This document shows, piece after piece, positions 1 to 8,903 of a DNA stretch of 64,000 nucleotides. Numbering within the stretch: position 1 is the first letter of the stretch; each line of letters starts with the position of its first letter. The DNA lies in contig NZ_CP100401.1 of assembly GCF_024218795.1 (NCBI RefSeq), positions 124,001 through 188,000 on the forward strand, written 5' to 3'. Source of the DNA: Halorussus aquaticus (lineage in GTDB: Archaea > Halobacteriota > Halobacteria > Halobacteriales > Haladaptataceae). The translations under genes were made by a program, and so were the position numbers. Under the pieces are notes generated by a model that worked only from the letters and a program-made list of their open reading frames with translations, ran no database searches and had not been told where the DNA came from.

Positions 1-69
1 GACCGCCCGGCCGGTGTCCGGCAGTTCGAGTCGGTTCTGGACTTGCCCCATGAAGTCGTCGTACTTCAT
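1..69 (-). CDS. DUF2267 family protein, N-terminal fragment
   Basis: Only the first 23 residues are in the window; the gene runs off the left edge. The start reads MKYDDFMGQVQNRLELPD, which fits the typical opening of DUF2267 proteins (a short helical domain, often listed as DUF2267, with the pattern M-x-Y-D-x-F followed by V-Q). The family has no established biochemical role; members in haloarchaea and actinobacteria are small, acidic, soluble proteins. The ATG is at 67-69 on the minus strand. Identification rests on a very short stretch, so it is tentative. Confidence 0.6.
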   Translation of the reverse strand, partial: MKYDDFMGQVQNRLELPDTGRAV

Positions 70-143
70 GTCCGGAGCTACCACAGACGCCGGAAAATAC
101 GTAACGGCGGGGTCACGGCCGGGCCGAATACGTAGAGCGTGGG

Positions 144-746
144 TCAGTCCTCTGCCGGTTCCGTCACCGCTGGCTCGCCGTGCTGGACGTCAGTCCCCAG
201 CACGTCGAGGAACTGCGAGAGCCACTCCACGTGGTCGCTCCAGTCGCGACCCGTTACGAGGTTCCCGTCGGTGGTCACGCCGTCGTGGTACGTGCCGCCC
301 GCGTCCTCCACGTCGTGTTCGAGCGCGGAGTACGCCGCGCAGGTCCGGCCCTCGATTACGTCCGCGGCCGCCAGAATCTGGGCCGCGTGACAGATGGCCG
401 CGACCGGTTTGTCAGCCTCGAAGAAGTGCCGGACCGTCGAGAGGACCTCGTCGTAGGTTCGGAGGTACTCCGGCGCGCGCCCGCCGGGCAGGACGAGTCC
501 GTCGTAGTCTGCCGGGTCCACCTCGTCGAGCGAGGCGGTCAACTGGAAGTCGTGGCCCCGCGACTCGACGTAGGTCTGGTCGCCCCGGAAGTCGTGGACC
601 GCGGTCTTGACGGTGTCGCCGTCCTCCTTCCCGGGACAGACCGCGTCTACCTCGTGGCCCACTGCCTGCAGGGCCTGAAACGGTACCATTATCTCGTAGT
701 CCTCGCCGAAGTCACCGACTATCATCAGCAGTTGTTTGCCGGGCAT
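144..746 (-). CDS. DJ-1/PfpI family protein
   Basis: A 200-residue protein of the DJ-1/PfpI class of glutamine-amidotransferase-like folds. It opens with a beta strand (LLMIVGDFGEDYE) carrying the acidic residue near position 15, has the LVLPGGRAPE turn at 85-93, and the nucleophile elbow AICHA with Cys119-His120. Families with this triad include proteases, deglycases and chaperone-like stress proteins; which activity applies cannot be told from sequence. The start chosen is the ATG at 744-746 because the fold begins directly there; the reading frame stays open upstream to 890 but that extension is basic and does not resemble the family. It is divergent from the histidine kinase downstream of it. 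Confidence 0.9.
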   Translation of the reverse strand: MPGKQLLMIVGDFGEDYEIMVPFQALQAVGHEVDAVCPGKEDGDTVKTAVHDFRGDQTYVESRGHDFQLTASLDEVDPADYDGLVLPGGRAPEYLRTYDEVLSTVRHFFEADKPVAAICHAAQILAAADVIEGRTCAAYSALEHDVEDAGGTYHDGVTTDGNLVTGRDWSDHVEWLSQFLDVLGTDVQHGEPAVTEPAED

Positions 747-906
747 GTCTCTCCCCGTGGAGCTACGACGGGCGTCGGAAAGTAGGTGTCGCCGAGACCG
801 TCGGCCGGTCGCTTCTCGGCCGTCAGAGGTGGCGAGGTTGTTACATCTACGCGAAAGCCACAAAGGGGTGGGGCATGAGAAGGGGGACAACGAGCAATCT
901 CACAGG

Positions 907-2472
907 ATGCAAGAACACGAAGAAATACTCAACAGAATGACGGACGCCTTCTTCGCACTGGACGACGAGTGGCGGTTCACCTACGTCAACGAACGCGCCG
1001 AAGGGATTCTCCGTCCGGCCGCTACGTCCGAAGTGGCGAACGACCTCCGGGGCGAGTCCATCTGGGAGGCCATCCCGGAGGCGGTCGATACGCGGTTCCA
1101 CGACAAGTACTGCGAGGCGATGGCGACCCAGCAAGCGGTCAGTTTCGAGGAGCACTACGAACCGCTCGACGCGTGGTTCGACGTTCACGCGTACCCCTCC
1201 GAGACGGGTCTCTCGGTCTACTTCCGGGATATCAGCGAGCGGAAGCGACTCGAAGCCGACCTGCGCCGACGCGACGAGGTGTTCCAGCGCGTCTACCGGG
1301 TCATCGCGGACAAGTCCGCGTCGTTCGACGGGAAAATCGAGTCGCTGCTGGCCATCGGTAGCGACGCGCTGGACACCGATTACGGCGCGCTCTCGAACGT
1401 GACGGACGACGAGTACGTCTTCGAGTTCGTTCACCCCACCGACGGAGACACCCGGCCCGGCGACACGCAACCGTTGGACGAGACTCACTGCGAGCGGGCC
1501 ATCGTCACCGAGGAGACGCTGGTCGCTTCGGACATCGCCGAGGACGCGCCGGACCTCACTGACCGGCCGGGCTACGCCGAGCAGGGAATCGAGTGTTACG
1601 TCGGGACGCCCGTACTGGTCGACGGAGACGTGTACGGAACGTTCTGCTTCTACGACGACGAACCCCGGCGCGTCCCGTTCTCGGACTGGGAGGTCACGCT
1701 CGTCGAACTGATGGGTAACTGGGTCAGTTACGAACTGGAGCGCGAGCGACGCGAGACCGAACTGTCCCGACAGCGCGACCGGTTCGAGGAATTCGCGGAC
1801 GTCATCTCACACGACCTGCGGAATCCGCTCAACGTCGCCGAGGGGCGGCTATCGCTGGCCCGCGAGGAGTACGATAGCGACCACCTCCACGTCGTCGCCG
1901 ACGCGCTCGGCCGAATCGAAGCCATCGTAGAGGACACGCTGACGCTGGCCCGCGAGGGTCGCACCGTCTCGGACCCCCCATCGGTCTCTCTCGGCGACCT
2001 CGCGACGGAATCTTGGGGGATGGTCGAGTCCGAGGCGGTCGATTTCACTGTCCTCGACGCCGGTCGAATCCGGGCCGCCCCCGACCGCTTGCGTCGGGTC
2101 TTCGAGAACCTCTTCCGAAATTCTATCGAACACGGTACTCCCGAGAGTGACGAAACGCGCGAAAATACCGCCGAACGCGGCGCTACCGGTGAACGCCGAC
2201 CGACGTTAGCCGAGGAGGACACCGGCGTCACGACCGTCAGGGTCGGCCGACTCGACGGACGCGGCTTCTACGTGGAGGACGACGGACCGGGCATCCCGGA
2301 GGACGAACGCGAGGCGGTGTTCGACCCCGGTTACACCACGTCCGAATCCGGAACGGGACTCGGCCTCGCTATCGTCGCCCGCATCGCCGAGGCCCACGGC
2401 TGGACCGTCGATATCACCGACGGGACCGACGGCGGGACTCGGTTCCGGTTCGAGAACGTCGAGTTCGTCTGA
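907..2472 (+). CDS. PAS-GAF sensor histidine kinase
   Basis: A 521-residue soluble sensor kinase of the haloarchaeal type, with no transmembrane segment. Residues about 3-115 form a PAS domain (FFALDDEWRFTYVNERAE opening, closed by FRDISERK). Residues about 135-280 look like a GAF domain, with the ECYVGTPVLVDGDVYGTFCF core seen in this group. A HisKA helix follows with the phospho-acceptor His302 in the ISHDLRNPL box, then an HATPase domain with FRNSIEHG (N box), DDGPGIP (G1) and GTGLGLAI (G2). About 30 disordered residues separate the N box from G1. No receiver or response regulator lies beside it, so the partner is unknown. The ATG at 907 is preferred because the PAS domain begins there. 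Confidence 0.92.
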   Translation: MQEHEEILNRMTDAFFALDDEWRFTYVNERAEGILRPAATSEVANDLRGESIWEAIPEAVDTRFHDKYCEAMATQQAVSFEEHYEPLDAWFDVHAYPSETGLSVYFRDISERKRLEADLRRRDEVFQRVYRVIADKSASFDGKIESLLAIGSDALDTDYGALSNVTDDEYVFEFVHPTDGDTRPGDTQPLDETHCERAIVTEETLVASDIAEDAPDLTDRPGYAEQGIECYVGTPVLVDGDVYGTFCFYDDEPRRVPFSDWEVTLVELMGNWVSYELERERRETELSRQRDRFEEFADVISHDLRNPLNVAEGRLSLAREEYDSDHLHVVADALGRIEAIVEDTLTLAREGRTVSDPPSVSLGDLATESWGMVESEAVDFTVLDAGRIRAAPDRLRRVFENLFRNSIEHGTPESDETRENTAERGATGERRPTLAEEDTGVTTVRVGRLDGRGFYVEDDGPGIPEDEREAVFDPGYTTSESGTGLGLAIVARIAEAHGWTVDITDGTDGGTRFRFENVEFV

Positions 2473-2533
2473 GCGTTCACGACGGTCACGTAGCCGAGGC
2501 TACTCGTCGGTTCGACGCCGAAGAAGAGACGTT

Positions 2534-3532
2534 TCAGGCCGGAACCGCGCCGCTCTCGGAGGCTTCGAGCAGTTCGTGGTAGCGGTTCCGAATCGTGACC
2601 TCGCTGACCTGCGCGACGTCGCTGACCTCGGCCTGCGTGACCTTCTCGTTGGTCAGGAGCGGTCCGGCGTACACCGCGGCGGCCGCGAGACCGACCGGCG
2701 ACTTGCCGCTGTGGAGGCCCTGCCGCTTGGCGTTCCGGAGGAGTTCGCGGGCGCGGCGCTCGGCCTCGTCGGAGATGCCGAGTTCGCTGGCGAACCGCGC
2801 GACGTACTGCTCGGGGTCGGCGGGCTGAATCTGGAGGCTGAGTTCGCGGACGATGTAGCGGTAGGTCCGCTTGAACTCCATCTCGTCGATTCGGCTGACG
2901 TTCGCGACCTCGTCGATGGACCGGGGCGCCCCGGTCTGGCGGGCCGCCGCGTACACCGCCGCGGTGGCGACGCCCTCGATGGAGCGTCCGGGGAGGAGGT
3001 CCTCGTCGAGCGCGCGGCGGTAGATGACCGACGCGGTCTCGCGGACTTCCTCGGGGAGACCGAGCGCGCTGCCCATGCGGTCGATTTCGCCGAGCGCCTG
3101 CTTGAGGTTGCGCTCCTTGGAGTCGCGGGTGCGGAACCGCTCGTTCCACTTGCGGAGACGCTGCATCTTCTGGCGCTGCCGACTACCGAGCGACCGACCG
3201 TAGGCGTCCTTGTCCTGCCAGCCGATGTTGGTCGAGAGACCCTTGTCGTGCATCATCTTGGTCGTCGGGGCACCGACCCGGCTCTTCTCGTCCTTCTCGC
3301 TGGCGTCGAACGCGCGCCACTCCGGCCCGCGGTCCACGTTGTCCTCCTCGACGACGAGACCGCACTCCGCACAGACTGTCTCGCCGTGTTCCTCGTCGGC
3401 GGTGACGTTCCCGCCGCACTCGGGGCAGACCTGCTCGTCCTCGCGTTGGACCTCTTCGGCTCGTTCGTCCTCGTCCGTTCGTTCGGTTACGCCGGTCTGT
3501 TCGTCGTAGCTCTGGATGCGTGTACTCGTCAT
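2534..3532 (-). CDS. tfb: Transcription initiation factor IIB (TFB)
   Basis: TFB recruits RNA polymerase to TBP-bound promoters. The 332-residue protein has an acidic N-terminal tail, a zinc ribbon with Cys36/Cys39 (CPECG) and Cys54/Cys57 (CAECG), the B-reader/linker region (GPEWRAF, then KMMHDKGLSTNIGW), and two cyclin-fold repeats at about 140-220 and 235-325. Length and domain order are normal, so it is probably functional. Haloarchaea usually carry several TFB copies that act in different promoter programmes; nothing here shows whether this is the main copy. The upstream region carries a TATA-like box and several palindromes, described separately, which hint at its own regulation. Confidence 0.97.
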   Translation of the reverse strand: MTSTRIQSYDEQTGVTERTDEDERAEEVQREDEQVCPECGGNVTADEEHGETVCAECGLVVEEDNVDRGPEWRAFDASEKDEKSRVGAPTTKMMHDKGLSTNIGWQDKDAYGRSLGSRQRQKMQRLRKWNERFRTRDSKERNLKQALGEIDRMGSALGLPEEVRETASVIYRRALDEDLLPGRSIEGVATAAVYAAARQTGAPRSIDEVANVSRIDEMEFKRTYRYIVRELSLQIQPADPEQYVARFASELGISDEAERRARELLRNAKRQGLHSGKSPVGLAAAAVYAGPLLTNEKVTQAEVSDVAQVSEVTIRNRYHELLEASESGAVPA

Positions 3533-3816
3533 GGTTGATTGGTTGGGTGAGGCGCGGGGAGGGGAGAAAACCTAAATAATCTCCGGGGCCTCGCTTCCTA
3601 ACCATCAGTTAGGCCGTCAGGTACTTAAACGTTTCGTTGAAGTGTGCTACTGACACACTCAAACCCGGCAATTTAGGCCGCGACCCGACTCGCTCTGAGA
3701 CTGGCAAATTCAGGTTTTAGACCTCTCGTATACCGATGCTACGAGAAATAGGCGGAATTGAAACTGGAAATTGTCGTGTCCAATTTTTACAATACTACTG
3801 TCGGCCGTGACGCACC
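3533..3816. promoter_or_regulatory. TFB upstream region with TATA-like box and palindromes
   Basis: This 284-base gap lies between the phosphoribosyltransferase stop and the TFB start, both on the minus strand. Read on the minus strand, GATTATTTAGG (3571-3581) sits about 40 bases before the TFB ATG and is the likely TATA box. Further upstream are three dyads: CCTAAC-N5-GTTAGG at 3597-3613, the 8-base palindrome AAACGTTT at 3627-3634, and AGTGTG-N7-CACACT at 3641-3659. Their clustering upstream of a general transcription factor suggests operator sites, but no regulator is known. The rest of the gap is relatively AT-rich with no recognisable gene. Confidence 0.45.
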
Positions 3817-4440
3817 TCACCGGTCGAGGTACGACATCGCCTCCTCGTCCGAGACCTGACCGAACGACCGGTAGAACTGGCCGACCGCGTCGAAGTGGGG
3901 CGGCGTCTCGACCGCGACCACCTCGTCGGCCTCGGCGTGGAGTCGCTCGATGGCGCTCGGCGACCCGACCGGCACCGCGAGGACGACGTGACTCGCCCCC
4001 GCGGCGCGGACCTGTCGGAGCGCCGCGATGGTGGTCGCGCCGGTGGCGAGTCCGTCGTCCACGACGAGTACGCGTTTCCCATCTAGGTCCGGCAGGTCGC
4101 TCGTCCCGCGGTAGCGTTCGAGTTTCTGGCGGGCCGCCTCGGCCTCCGAGTCGCGCTCTCGCTCGATGTACGACTCCTCGACGGCGAGTCGGTCCACGAG
4201 GTCGTCGTTTCGCCAAATCGACCCGTCGCTCGCCACGGCGCCGATGGCGAGTTCCGGGTCGCCCGGTGCGCCGATTTTCGAGGCGACGACGACGTCCAGC
4301 GGTGCGTCGAGCGCGTCCGCGACCGGCCGCGCCACCGGCAGACCGCCGCGCGGTATCCCCAGTACCACGTCGACCTCCGCGCCGTGGTCGTCCAGCAGGT
4401 CGGCTAACTGTCGTCCGGCGTCGGTACGGTCCTGAAACAT
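3817..4440 (-). CDS. Phosphoribosyltransferase family protein
   Basis: A 207-residue type I phosphoribosyltransferase fold. The PRPP-binding loop VLVVDDGLATGATT is at 124-137, with the two acidic residues followed by the small-residue turn. The N-terminal IPRGGLPVA (29-37) forms the pyrophosphate loop. Residues 85-110 carry a charged helical insert typical of the stand-alone haloarchaeal/bacterial PRT proteins that are often paired with dienelactone-hydrolase or erythromycin-esterase genes. The substrate base cannot be deduced. The ATG at 4438-4440 is followed directly by the fold. Upstream on the same strand is a small acidic protein (64-base gap). Confidence 0.88.
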   Translation of the reverse strand: MFQDRTDAGRQLADLLDDHGAEVDVVLGIPRGGLPVARPVADALDAPLDVVVASKIGAPGDPELAIGAVASDGSIWRNDDLVDRLAVEESYIERERDSEAEAARQKLERYRGTSDLPDLDGKRVLVVDDGLATGATTIAALRQVRAAGASHVVLAVPVGSPSAIERLHAEADEVVAVETPPHFDAVGQFYRSFGQVSDEEAMSYLDR

Positions 4441-4503
4441 GGTCCCCCGAGTGTAGCGCCGGTAGCAGTCGGCTTAAACCTAGCCGCGACTTCCCGACCG
4501 GGG

Positions 4504-4692
4504 TCAGAACCGACGCCGGAGTCGGTGCCAGACCGTCCTGAAGAGTGACCCTCCGGAACCCTCTCGCGGTCGCGGAACGTCGTCGTCGTACTCCCCGTCC
4601 GGCAGCAGCACATCCGGCGAGCGGTCGTACGGCGGCGTCTCGCAGTAGGTCTCGATGCGCTCCCGTTCGTCGTCGCTCAGTTCGGAACTCAT
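4504..4692 (-). CDS. Small acidic hypothetical protein
   Basis: A 62-residue protein, acidic in its first two thirds (SSELSDDERERIETYCE) and basic at the end (VWHRLRRRF). It lies upstream of and in the same direction as the phosphoribosyltransferase. The acidic composition and clean ATG support a real haloarchaeal gene, but no family is recognised. The C-terminal amphipathic Trp/Arg segment could be a membrane- or nucleic-acid-binding tail; this is conjecture. Confidence 0.55.
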   Translation of the reverse strand: MSSELSDDERERIETYCETPPYDRSPDVLLPDGEYDDDVPRPREGSGGSLFRTVWHRLRRRF

Positions 4693-4951
4693 CGGTAGCG
4701 GCGGTTCGGTCTCGACGCCAAAAGGCGGTCGCGATTCTTGCTCTCAGTCGACCCCGATTAACCCGAATTAAGACCGGTAACGGTGCGTGGGACGCCGCGA
4801 ACCGACCGAATACAGCCGATTCTCGGACGGTCCTCCGAGAGGGCGACTCGAACTACTCGGAGGGGTTCAACGAGGTCTTGAACCGTCTGAGCGCGGCCGA
4901 GTCGGCGTATCCACCACTCGTCGGACTCGCAGTTACCAGACCCGCTGACCG

Positions 4952-5122
4952 TTACCAGACCATCTGGCCGTCTTCGGTAATGTTTCCGACGTACAGCAGG
5001 TGCGCGAACGGGACGAACGCGATGAACTCGTCGTCTCCGTCGTAGAGTTCCACGCCTCGCTCGCCGACCTCGTAGCTGTCGCACTCTATCTGCTCGCCGT
5101 CGGAGATTTGGGCCTTGAACAT
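4952..5122 (-). CDS. Small conserved-type hypothetical protein, 56 residues
   Basis: A 56-residue acidic protein beginning MFKAQISDGEQIECDSYEV and ending in ITEDGQMVW. The alternating hydrophobic pattern (GVELYDGDDEFIAFVPFAHLLYVG) suggests a small all-beta barrel. Many haloarchaea have single-domain proteins of this size; the function is unknown. The ATG at 5120-5122 is preferred to an upstream in-frame start near 5152, because the extra ten residues do not look part of the fold. The open acidic codon pattern supports coding on this strand rather than on the overlapping plus-strand frame. Confidence 0.6.
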   Translation of the reverse strand: MFKAQISDGEQIECDSYEVGERGVELYDGDDEFIAFVPFAHLLYVGNITEDGQMVW

Positions 5123-5301
5123 CCGTGGCGTATCGCCAACGCCGACCGGCAAATGGTTGTCGGTGGGGTCGCCCCGAGCGCCGCCCGGGACCCTCTCGTC
5201 ACAGCGTGCTACCGTAACCCGTTCGCGGCCGATTTATTCCGGCCGGATGGTCGGGAAACTGACGATGAAAATTTCGACGTCTCGAGTCTACATTCTGCGT
5301 G

Positions 5302-5625
5302 ATGCCGAGTGGGAACGAAAATGGGGAAGGGGGAGTCTCTGACGGCCAGAAACGGATATACCACCGCAAGGTCACGCCGGAGGTCGAGGAGGCGAATCGG
5401 AGTCTCCTCCGTCTCGTGGCGAATCTGGAGAACTGCGAGTTGACCGACTTACCGCCGCTCTACGACCAGATAGACCACCTCATCGAACACCTCTTCAGCA
5501 GTCCGCCGCCGCCCGAAGCGCAGGTCGAAGTCGAGTTCTCCTACTACGGGTATCGCATCGAACTCGACCAGAGCGGTAACGTCTCGCTCATGAAACTCGC
5601 CACCGCCTCCGAGTCCACGGAGTGA
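5302..5625 (+). CDS. HalOD1 output-domain protein
   Basis: A 107-residue protein that consists essentially of a HalOD1 domain, a small alpha/beta module known from haloarchaeal signalling proteins. Diagnostic features are LPPLYDQIDHLIEHLF at about 50-65 followed by a strand pair EVEFSYYGYRIEL, equivalent to the V-x-F-x-Y-x-G-Y-x-V signature. A GTG at 5299 directly precedes the ATG at 5302, so the start is uncertain by one codon. It may pass on or modulate a signal from an unlinked sensor. A second HalOD1 gene lies at 15098. Confidence 0.82.
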   Translation: MPSGNENGEGGVSDGQKRIYHRKVTPEVEEANRSLLRLVANLENCELTDLPPLYDQIDHLIEHLFSSPPPPEAQVEVEFSYYGYRIELDQSGNVSLMKLATASESTE

Positions 5626-6237
<612 letters not shown>

Positions 6238-6257
6238 CCGGGTTCGGTGGTGTCACC

Positions 6258-6956
6258 TCACTGCCGTCCTCTCGTCAGGACTCTCTCGGCGACCCACAGC
6301 ACCGCGACCAGACCGGCGGTGATGAGGAAGTGGTTGGCGACGAGGCTGAGTGAGATGCCGATGGAGTAGGCCGCGCTGTCGAGTTCCAGCGTCGGCGGCG
6401 ACCCCCGTAGCCACTGGGTTCCGTACCATCCCGCCAGCGCGACCGCGGCGAGGTGCGGCGCGTACCGAATCCCGGACGTCGCCGGGGTTCCCCCGGAGAA
6501 CTCTCGGAGGATGTCGGCCCGAAAGACGAACGGAACGTAGACGAACACGAGCGCGTAGACGAAACTCGACCCGAGGACGCTCTCGGCCCCCTGCGCGTAC
6601 CCGCTGAGGATGACGAGGACCACCGAGACCACGAGGGTGACGAACGCGTACATGAAGACAGCGAAGCCGAATAGCAACAGGTAGTCGCCGTGGCGTCGCG
6701 CTCGCTCGGTGCAACGGTAGGAGTTCTTGACCGCCACGAACGACGCGAGCAGGAACAGCAGCAGGACCGCGCCGACCGCGCCGGTCCTCGTGGCGGTCGA
6801 TTGCCGGAACTTCATCAGGTAGACCGAGAGCGCGCCGAAGATGCCGATGACGGTGAACAACTGGTGGTTCGATTCGAGGAACGCCTCCATCGAGGGCGGT
6901 CGCTCGTCCCCGGTCTCGGCGCGCCCCTGTCGTGCGAGTTCACCCCAACGACCCAT
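6258..6956 (-). CDS. Integral membrane protein, about six spans
   Basis: A 232-residue membrane protein without a recognised family. Hydrophobic segments are visible near LFTVIGIFGALSVYLM, AVGAVLLLFLLASFVAV, YLLLFGFAVFMYAFVTLVV, VYALVFVYVPFVF, HLAAVALAGWYG and FLITAGLVAVLWVAE. The ATG at 6954-6956 is chosen because a TATA-like CCTTTATGG (minus strand, about 6980-6988) lies roughly 25-30 bases before it, fitting a leaderless transcript. An in-frame GTG at 7052 would add 32 polar residues. It is divergent from the small zinc-ribbon gene. Role unknown. Confidence 0.75.
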   Translation of the reverse strand: MGRWGELARQGRAETGDERPPSMEAFLESNHQLFTVIGIFGALSVYLMKFRQSTATRTGAVGAVLLLFLLASFVAVKNSYRCTERARRHGDYLLLFGFAVFMYAFVTLVVSVVLVILSGYAQGAESVLGSSFVYALVFVYVPFVFRADILREFSGGTPATSGIRYAPHLAAVALAGWYGTQWLRGSPPTLELDSAAYSIGISLSLVANHFLITAGLVAVLWVAERVLTRGRQ

Positions 6957-7096
6957 GGGTACTGGAGTCCGAGGGCCGTCCATAAAGGCGGCGTAACTGC
7001 CACCCGACAGGTCGGCCGCGCGACGTTCGTCTCCGGTCTCGCTACCACTCACCGGGAGTACGCTGAAGTCGGTTCGCCTCGTGCATAGTGAACCGA

Positions 7097-7228
7097 ATGA
7101 CCCTGCTCCTCGACATTCCGTGTCCGGACTGCGGCCGACGACGCGGCGTGAGAAAACGCGGTCTCGGTCGCTACTACTGCTCGAACTGCGACCGCGAGTT
7201 CACCCAGTCGGAGGTTCTCCCCGGATGA
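7097..7228 (+). CDS. 43-residue CPxCG-type zinc ribbon protein
   Basis: A very short reading frame starting MTLLLDIPCPDCGRRRG and ending SEVLPG. It carries two zinc-binding knuckles, CPDCG and CSNC, 15 residues apart, the layout of the one-domain zinc-finger micro-proteins described in haloarchaea. The basic middle (RRRGVRKRGLGRYY) suggests nucleic-acid contact or a protein partner. A GTG at 7088 in the same frame would add three residues. It lies between a divergent membrane-protein gene and the convergent aglF. Function unknown; the intact double knuckle argues that it is a real gene. Confidence 0.75.
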   Translation: MTLLLDIPCPDCGRRRGVRKRGLGRYYCSNCDREFTQSEVLPG

Positions 7229-7267
7229 CTCCCTTGACTGAGCGCTGCGGTGTACCGAGGAGAAGAA

Positions 7268-8023
7268 TCAGTCGCTCTCCGCGGACGTTTCGGTCGGCTC
7301 GGCGTCCGACCCTCGACCGTCGAGCAGGCGCTCGGCCCTGTCGCGGTCCTCGGGATAGCCCACGTCCACGCGCCATCCGTCCATCCGAATCGCGTCGATA
7401 GTCCGGCCGCTCCGAATCAGGAGGTCGATGGCTTCGCTGATTTCGTACTCGCCTCGATTGGAGGGTTGGACGAGGTGGCAGGCGTGGAAGATTGCGGGCG
7501 TGAAGGTGTAGAACCCGGTCATCACGAGGTTCGACGGCGGGTCCTCGGGCTTCTCGATCACGTCCGTAATCTCGCCGTAGTCGTTGGTGTCACACACCCC
7601 GTATCGCCCGGCCTCTTCGTAGGGCACCTCCTCCGTGAGGAAGGCGGCGTCGGCCCGGTCCTCCCGCTGGCGCTTGACCACGTCGCCCAGATTTGCGTCG
7701 AAGATGTTGTCGCCGAGCATCAGCATGAAGTCGTCCTCGACGTAGTCTTCGACGGTCAACAGCGCGTGAGCGAGACCCTGCTGTTCGCGCTGGTGAGCGT
7801 AGGTAATCGGGATACCGTCGTACTCGTCGCCGTAGTGGTCGATGATGTCCTGCTTGCGGTAGCCGACCACCACGACGAACTCGTCGGCGTCCAGCGCCGA
7901 CAGTTCCTCGAAGCAGTGGCTCAGAATCGGTCTCCCGTCTACCTCTACCATCCCCTTCGGCTTGTCCTCGGTCAACGGGCGTAAGCGGCTCCCCTCTCCT
8001 GCGGCTAAGATGACGGCTTTCAT
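7268..8023 (-). CDS. aglF: UTP-glucose-1-phosphate uridylyltransferase AglF
   Basis: A 251-residue nucleotidyltransferase that activates a hexose-1-phosphate with UTP. In Haloferax, AglF serves N-glycosylation of the S-layer. The N-terminus MKAVILAAGEGSRLRPLTED has the nucleotide-binding G-x-G-x-R loop, followed by DKPKGMVEV with the two lysines. VVVGYR, LMLGDN and SNRGEYEISEAI are further landmarks shared with AglF-type enzymes. A short acidic tail ends the protein. The ATG at 8021-8023 is used; upstream alternatives at 8029 and 8047 are possible. A TATA-like GATATTTC lies about 35 bases upstream. It may supply UDP-sugar for the glycan island further along. Confidence 0.9.
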   Translation of the reverse strand: MKAVILAAGEGSRLRPLTEDKPKGMVEVDGRPILSHCFEELSALDADEFVVVVGYRKQDIIDHYGDEYDGIPITYAHQREQQGLAHALLTVEDYVEDDFMLMLGDNIFDANLGDVVKRQREDRADAAFLTEEVPYEEAGRYGVCDTNDYGEITDVIEKPEDPPSNLVMTGFYTFTPAIFHACHLVQPSNRGEYEISEAIDLLIRSGRTIDAIRMDGWRVDVGYPEDRDRAERLLDGRGSDAEPTETSAESD

Positions 8024-8234
8024 TCCCATCCCCAGCGAGACGACCACCCGTTCTTTGAAATATCTCCTGTTCGATTGAATCGGTTCGGCACTCGAAATTT
8101 ACTCCGGGGCGTGCGCTGACGGCGACCGCTGTAGCGACCGACACGGGAACGGAAGCGGCCGAATCCCGCTCGGAACCGTCGCCGGAGGGGGTATCGCCCG
8201 AAGGAATAACCCGACGCACTCCGAAGGGGACGCT

Positions 8235-8792
8235 ATGTGGCCTTGGGGGCATCTGGCGGTGGGGTATCTCCTGTACACCGCTTTCGTCCACCTCCGGCAT
8301 CGCCGAGCGCCCGACGGGCCGCCGACCGTCGCGCTCGCGTTCGGCACACAGTTTCCGGACCTCGTGGACAAGCCGTTAGCGTGGACGCTCGACGTTCTTC
8401 CGACCGGGCGGTCGCTGACCCACTCCCTGCTTACCGCCGTCGTCCTCATCACGGTCCTCGAACTCCTGCTCCGCAGGCGCAACCACGGTACCGTGGCGAC
8501 GGGGTTCGCGGTCGGCTACGTTTCGCACCTCTTCGGCGACGCGCTCTATCCGGCGCTCGACGGGAGTTTCTCTTCGCTACGGTTCCTCGCGTGGCCGCTC
8601 CTCCCGCCGATAGAGTACTCGACCGGCCAGAGTTTCCTCGCGCACCTCGACCAGTTGTCGCTCGAGTCGCTCGTCGTCTTCGAGGTCGCGTTCGGAGTGG
8701 TGGTCTTCGCACTGTGGCTCTCGGACGGTGCCCCCGGTCTCCGAGTCCTCGCGGCGATTCCGCGCTGGGTCGGACGGAAAATTCCGGTGTAA
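8235..8792 (+). CDS. YdjM-like metal-dependent hydrolase, membrane
   Basis: A 185-residue membrane protein of the LexA-binding/YdjM group (PF04307-like). It starts MWPWGHLAVGYLLY with an early His6, has an FGTQFPDLVDKPL segment with Asp42/Asp45, SLTHSLL at 61-67 and GYVSHLFGDALYP with His and Asp residues; these His/Asp positions make the family's presumed metal site. Four or five hydrophobic segments are visible. Members are named metal-dependent hydrolases but the substrate is unknown. It is divergent from aglF, with 211 bases between the two starts. Confidence 0.85.
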   Translation: MWPWGHLAVGYLLYTAFVHLRHRRAPDGPPTVALAFGTQFPDLVDKPLAWTLDVLPTGRSLTHSLLTAVVLITVLELLLRRRNHGTVATGFAVGYVSHLFGDALYPALDGSFSSLRFLAWPLLPPIEYSTGQSFLAHLDQLSLESLVVFEVAFGVVVFALWLSDGAPGLRVLAAIPRWVGRKIPV

Positions 8793-8859
8793 TCCGGACC
8801 CGGCGAACGGACGACTCCTCTCTCTGGAGGCTGAAACCCCGTGTATCGTCCGCCAGCGG

Positions 8860-8896
8860 ATTTATCCCAATCGTCGTATACTGTCCGGCGGGGGAG
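8860..8896 (+). promoter_or_regulatory. TATA-like box and Shine-Dalgarno of the Thr-repeat protein gene
   Basis: ATTTATC at 8860-8866 is 38 bases before the ATG at 8904, placing a transcript start near 8890. GGGGGAG at 8890-8896 ends seven bases before the ATG and could pair with the 16S tail. Both features support the ATG at 8904 over the upstream in-frame ATG at 8841. Confidence 0.45.
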
Positions 8897-8903
8897 AAAA
8901 TCG

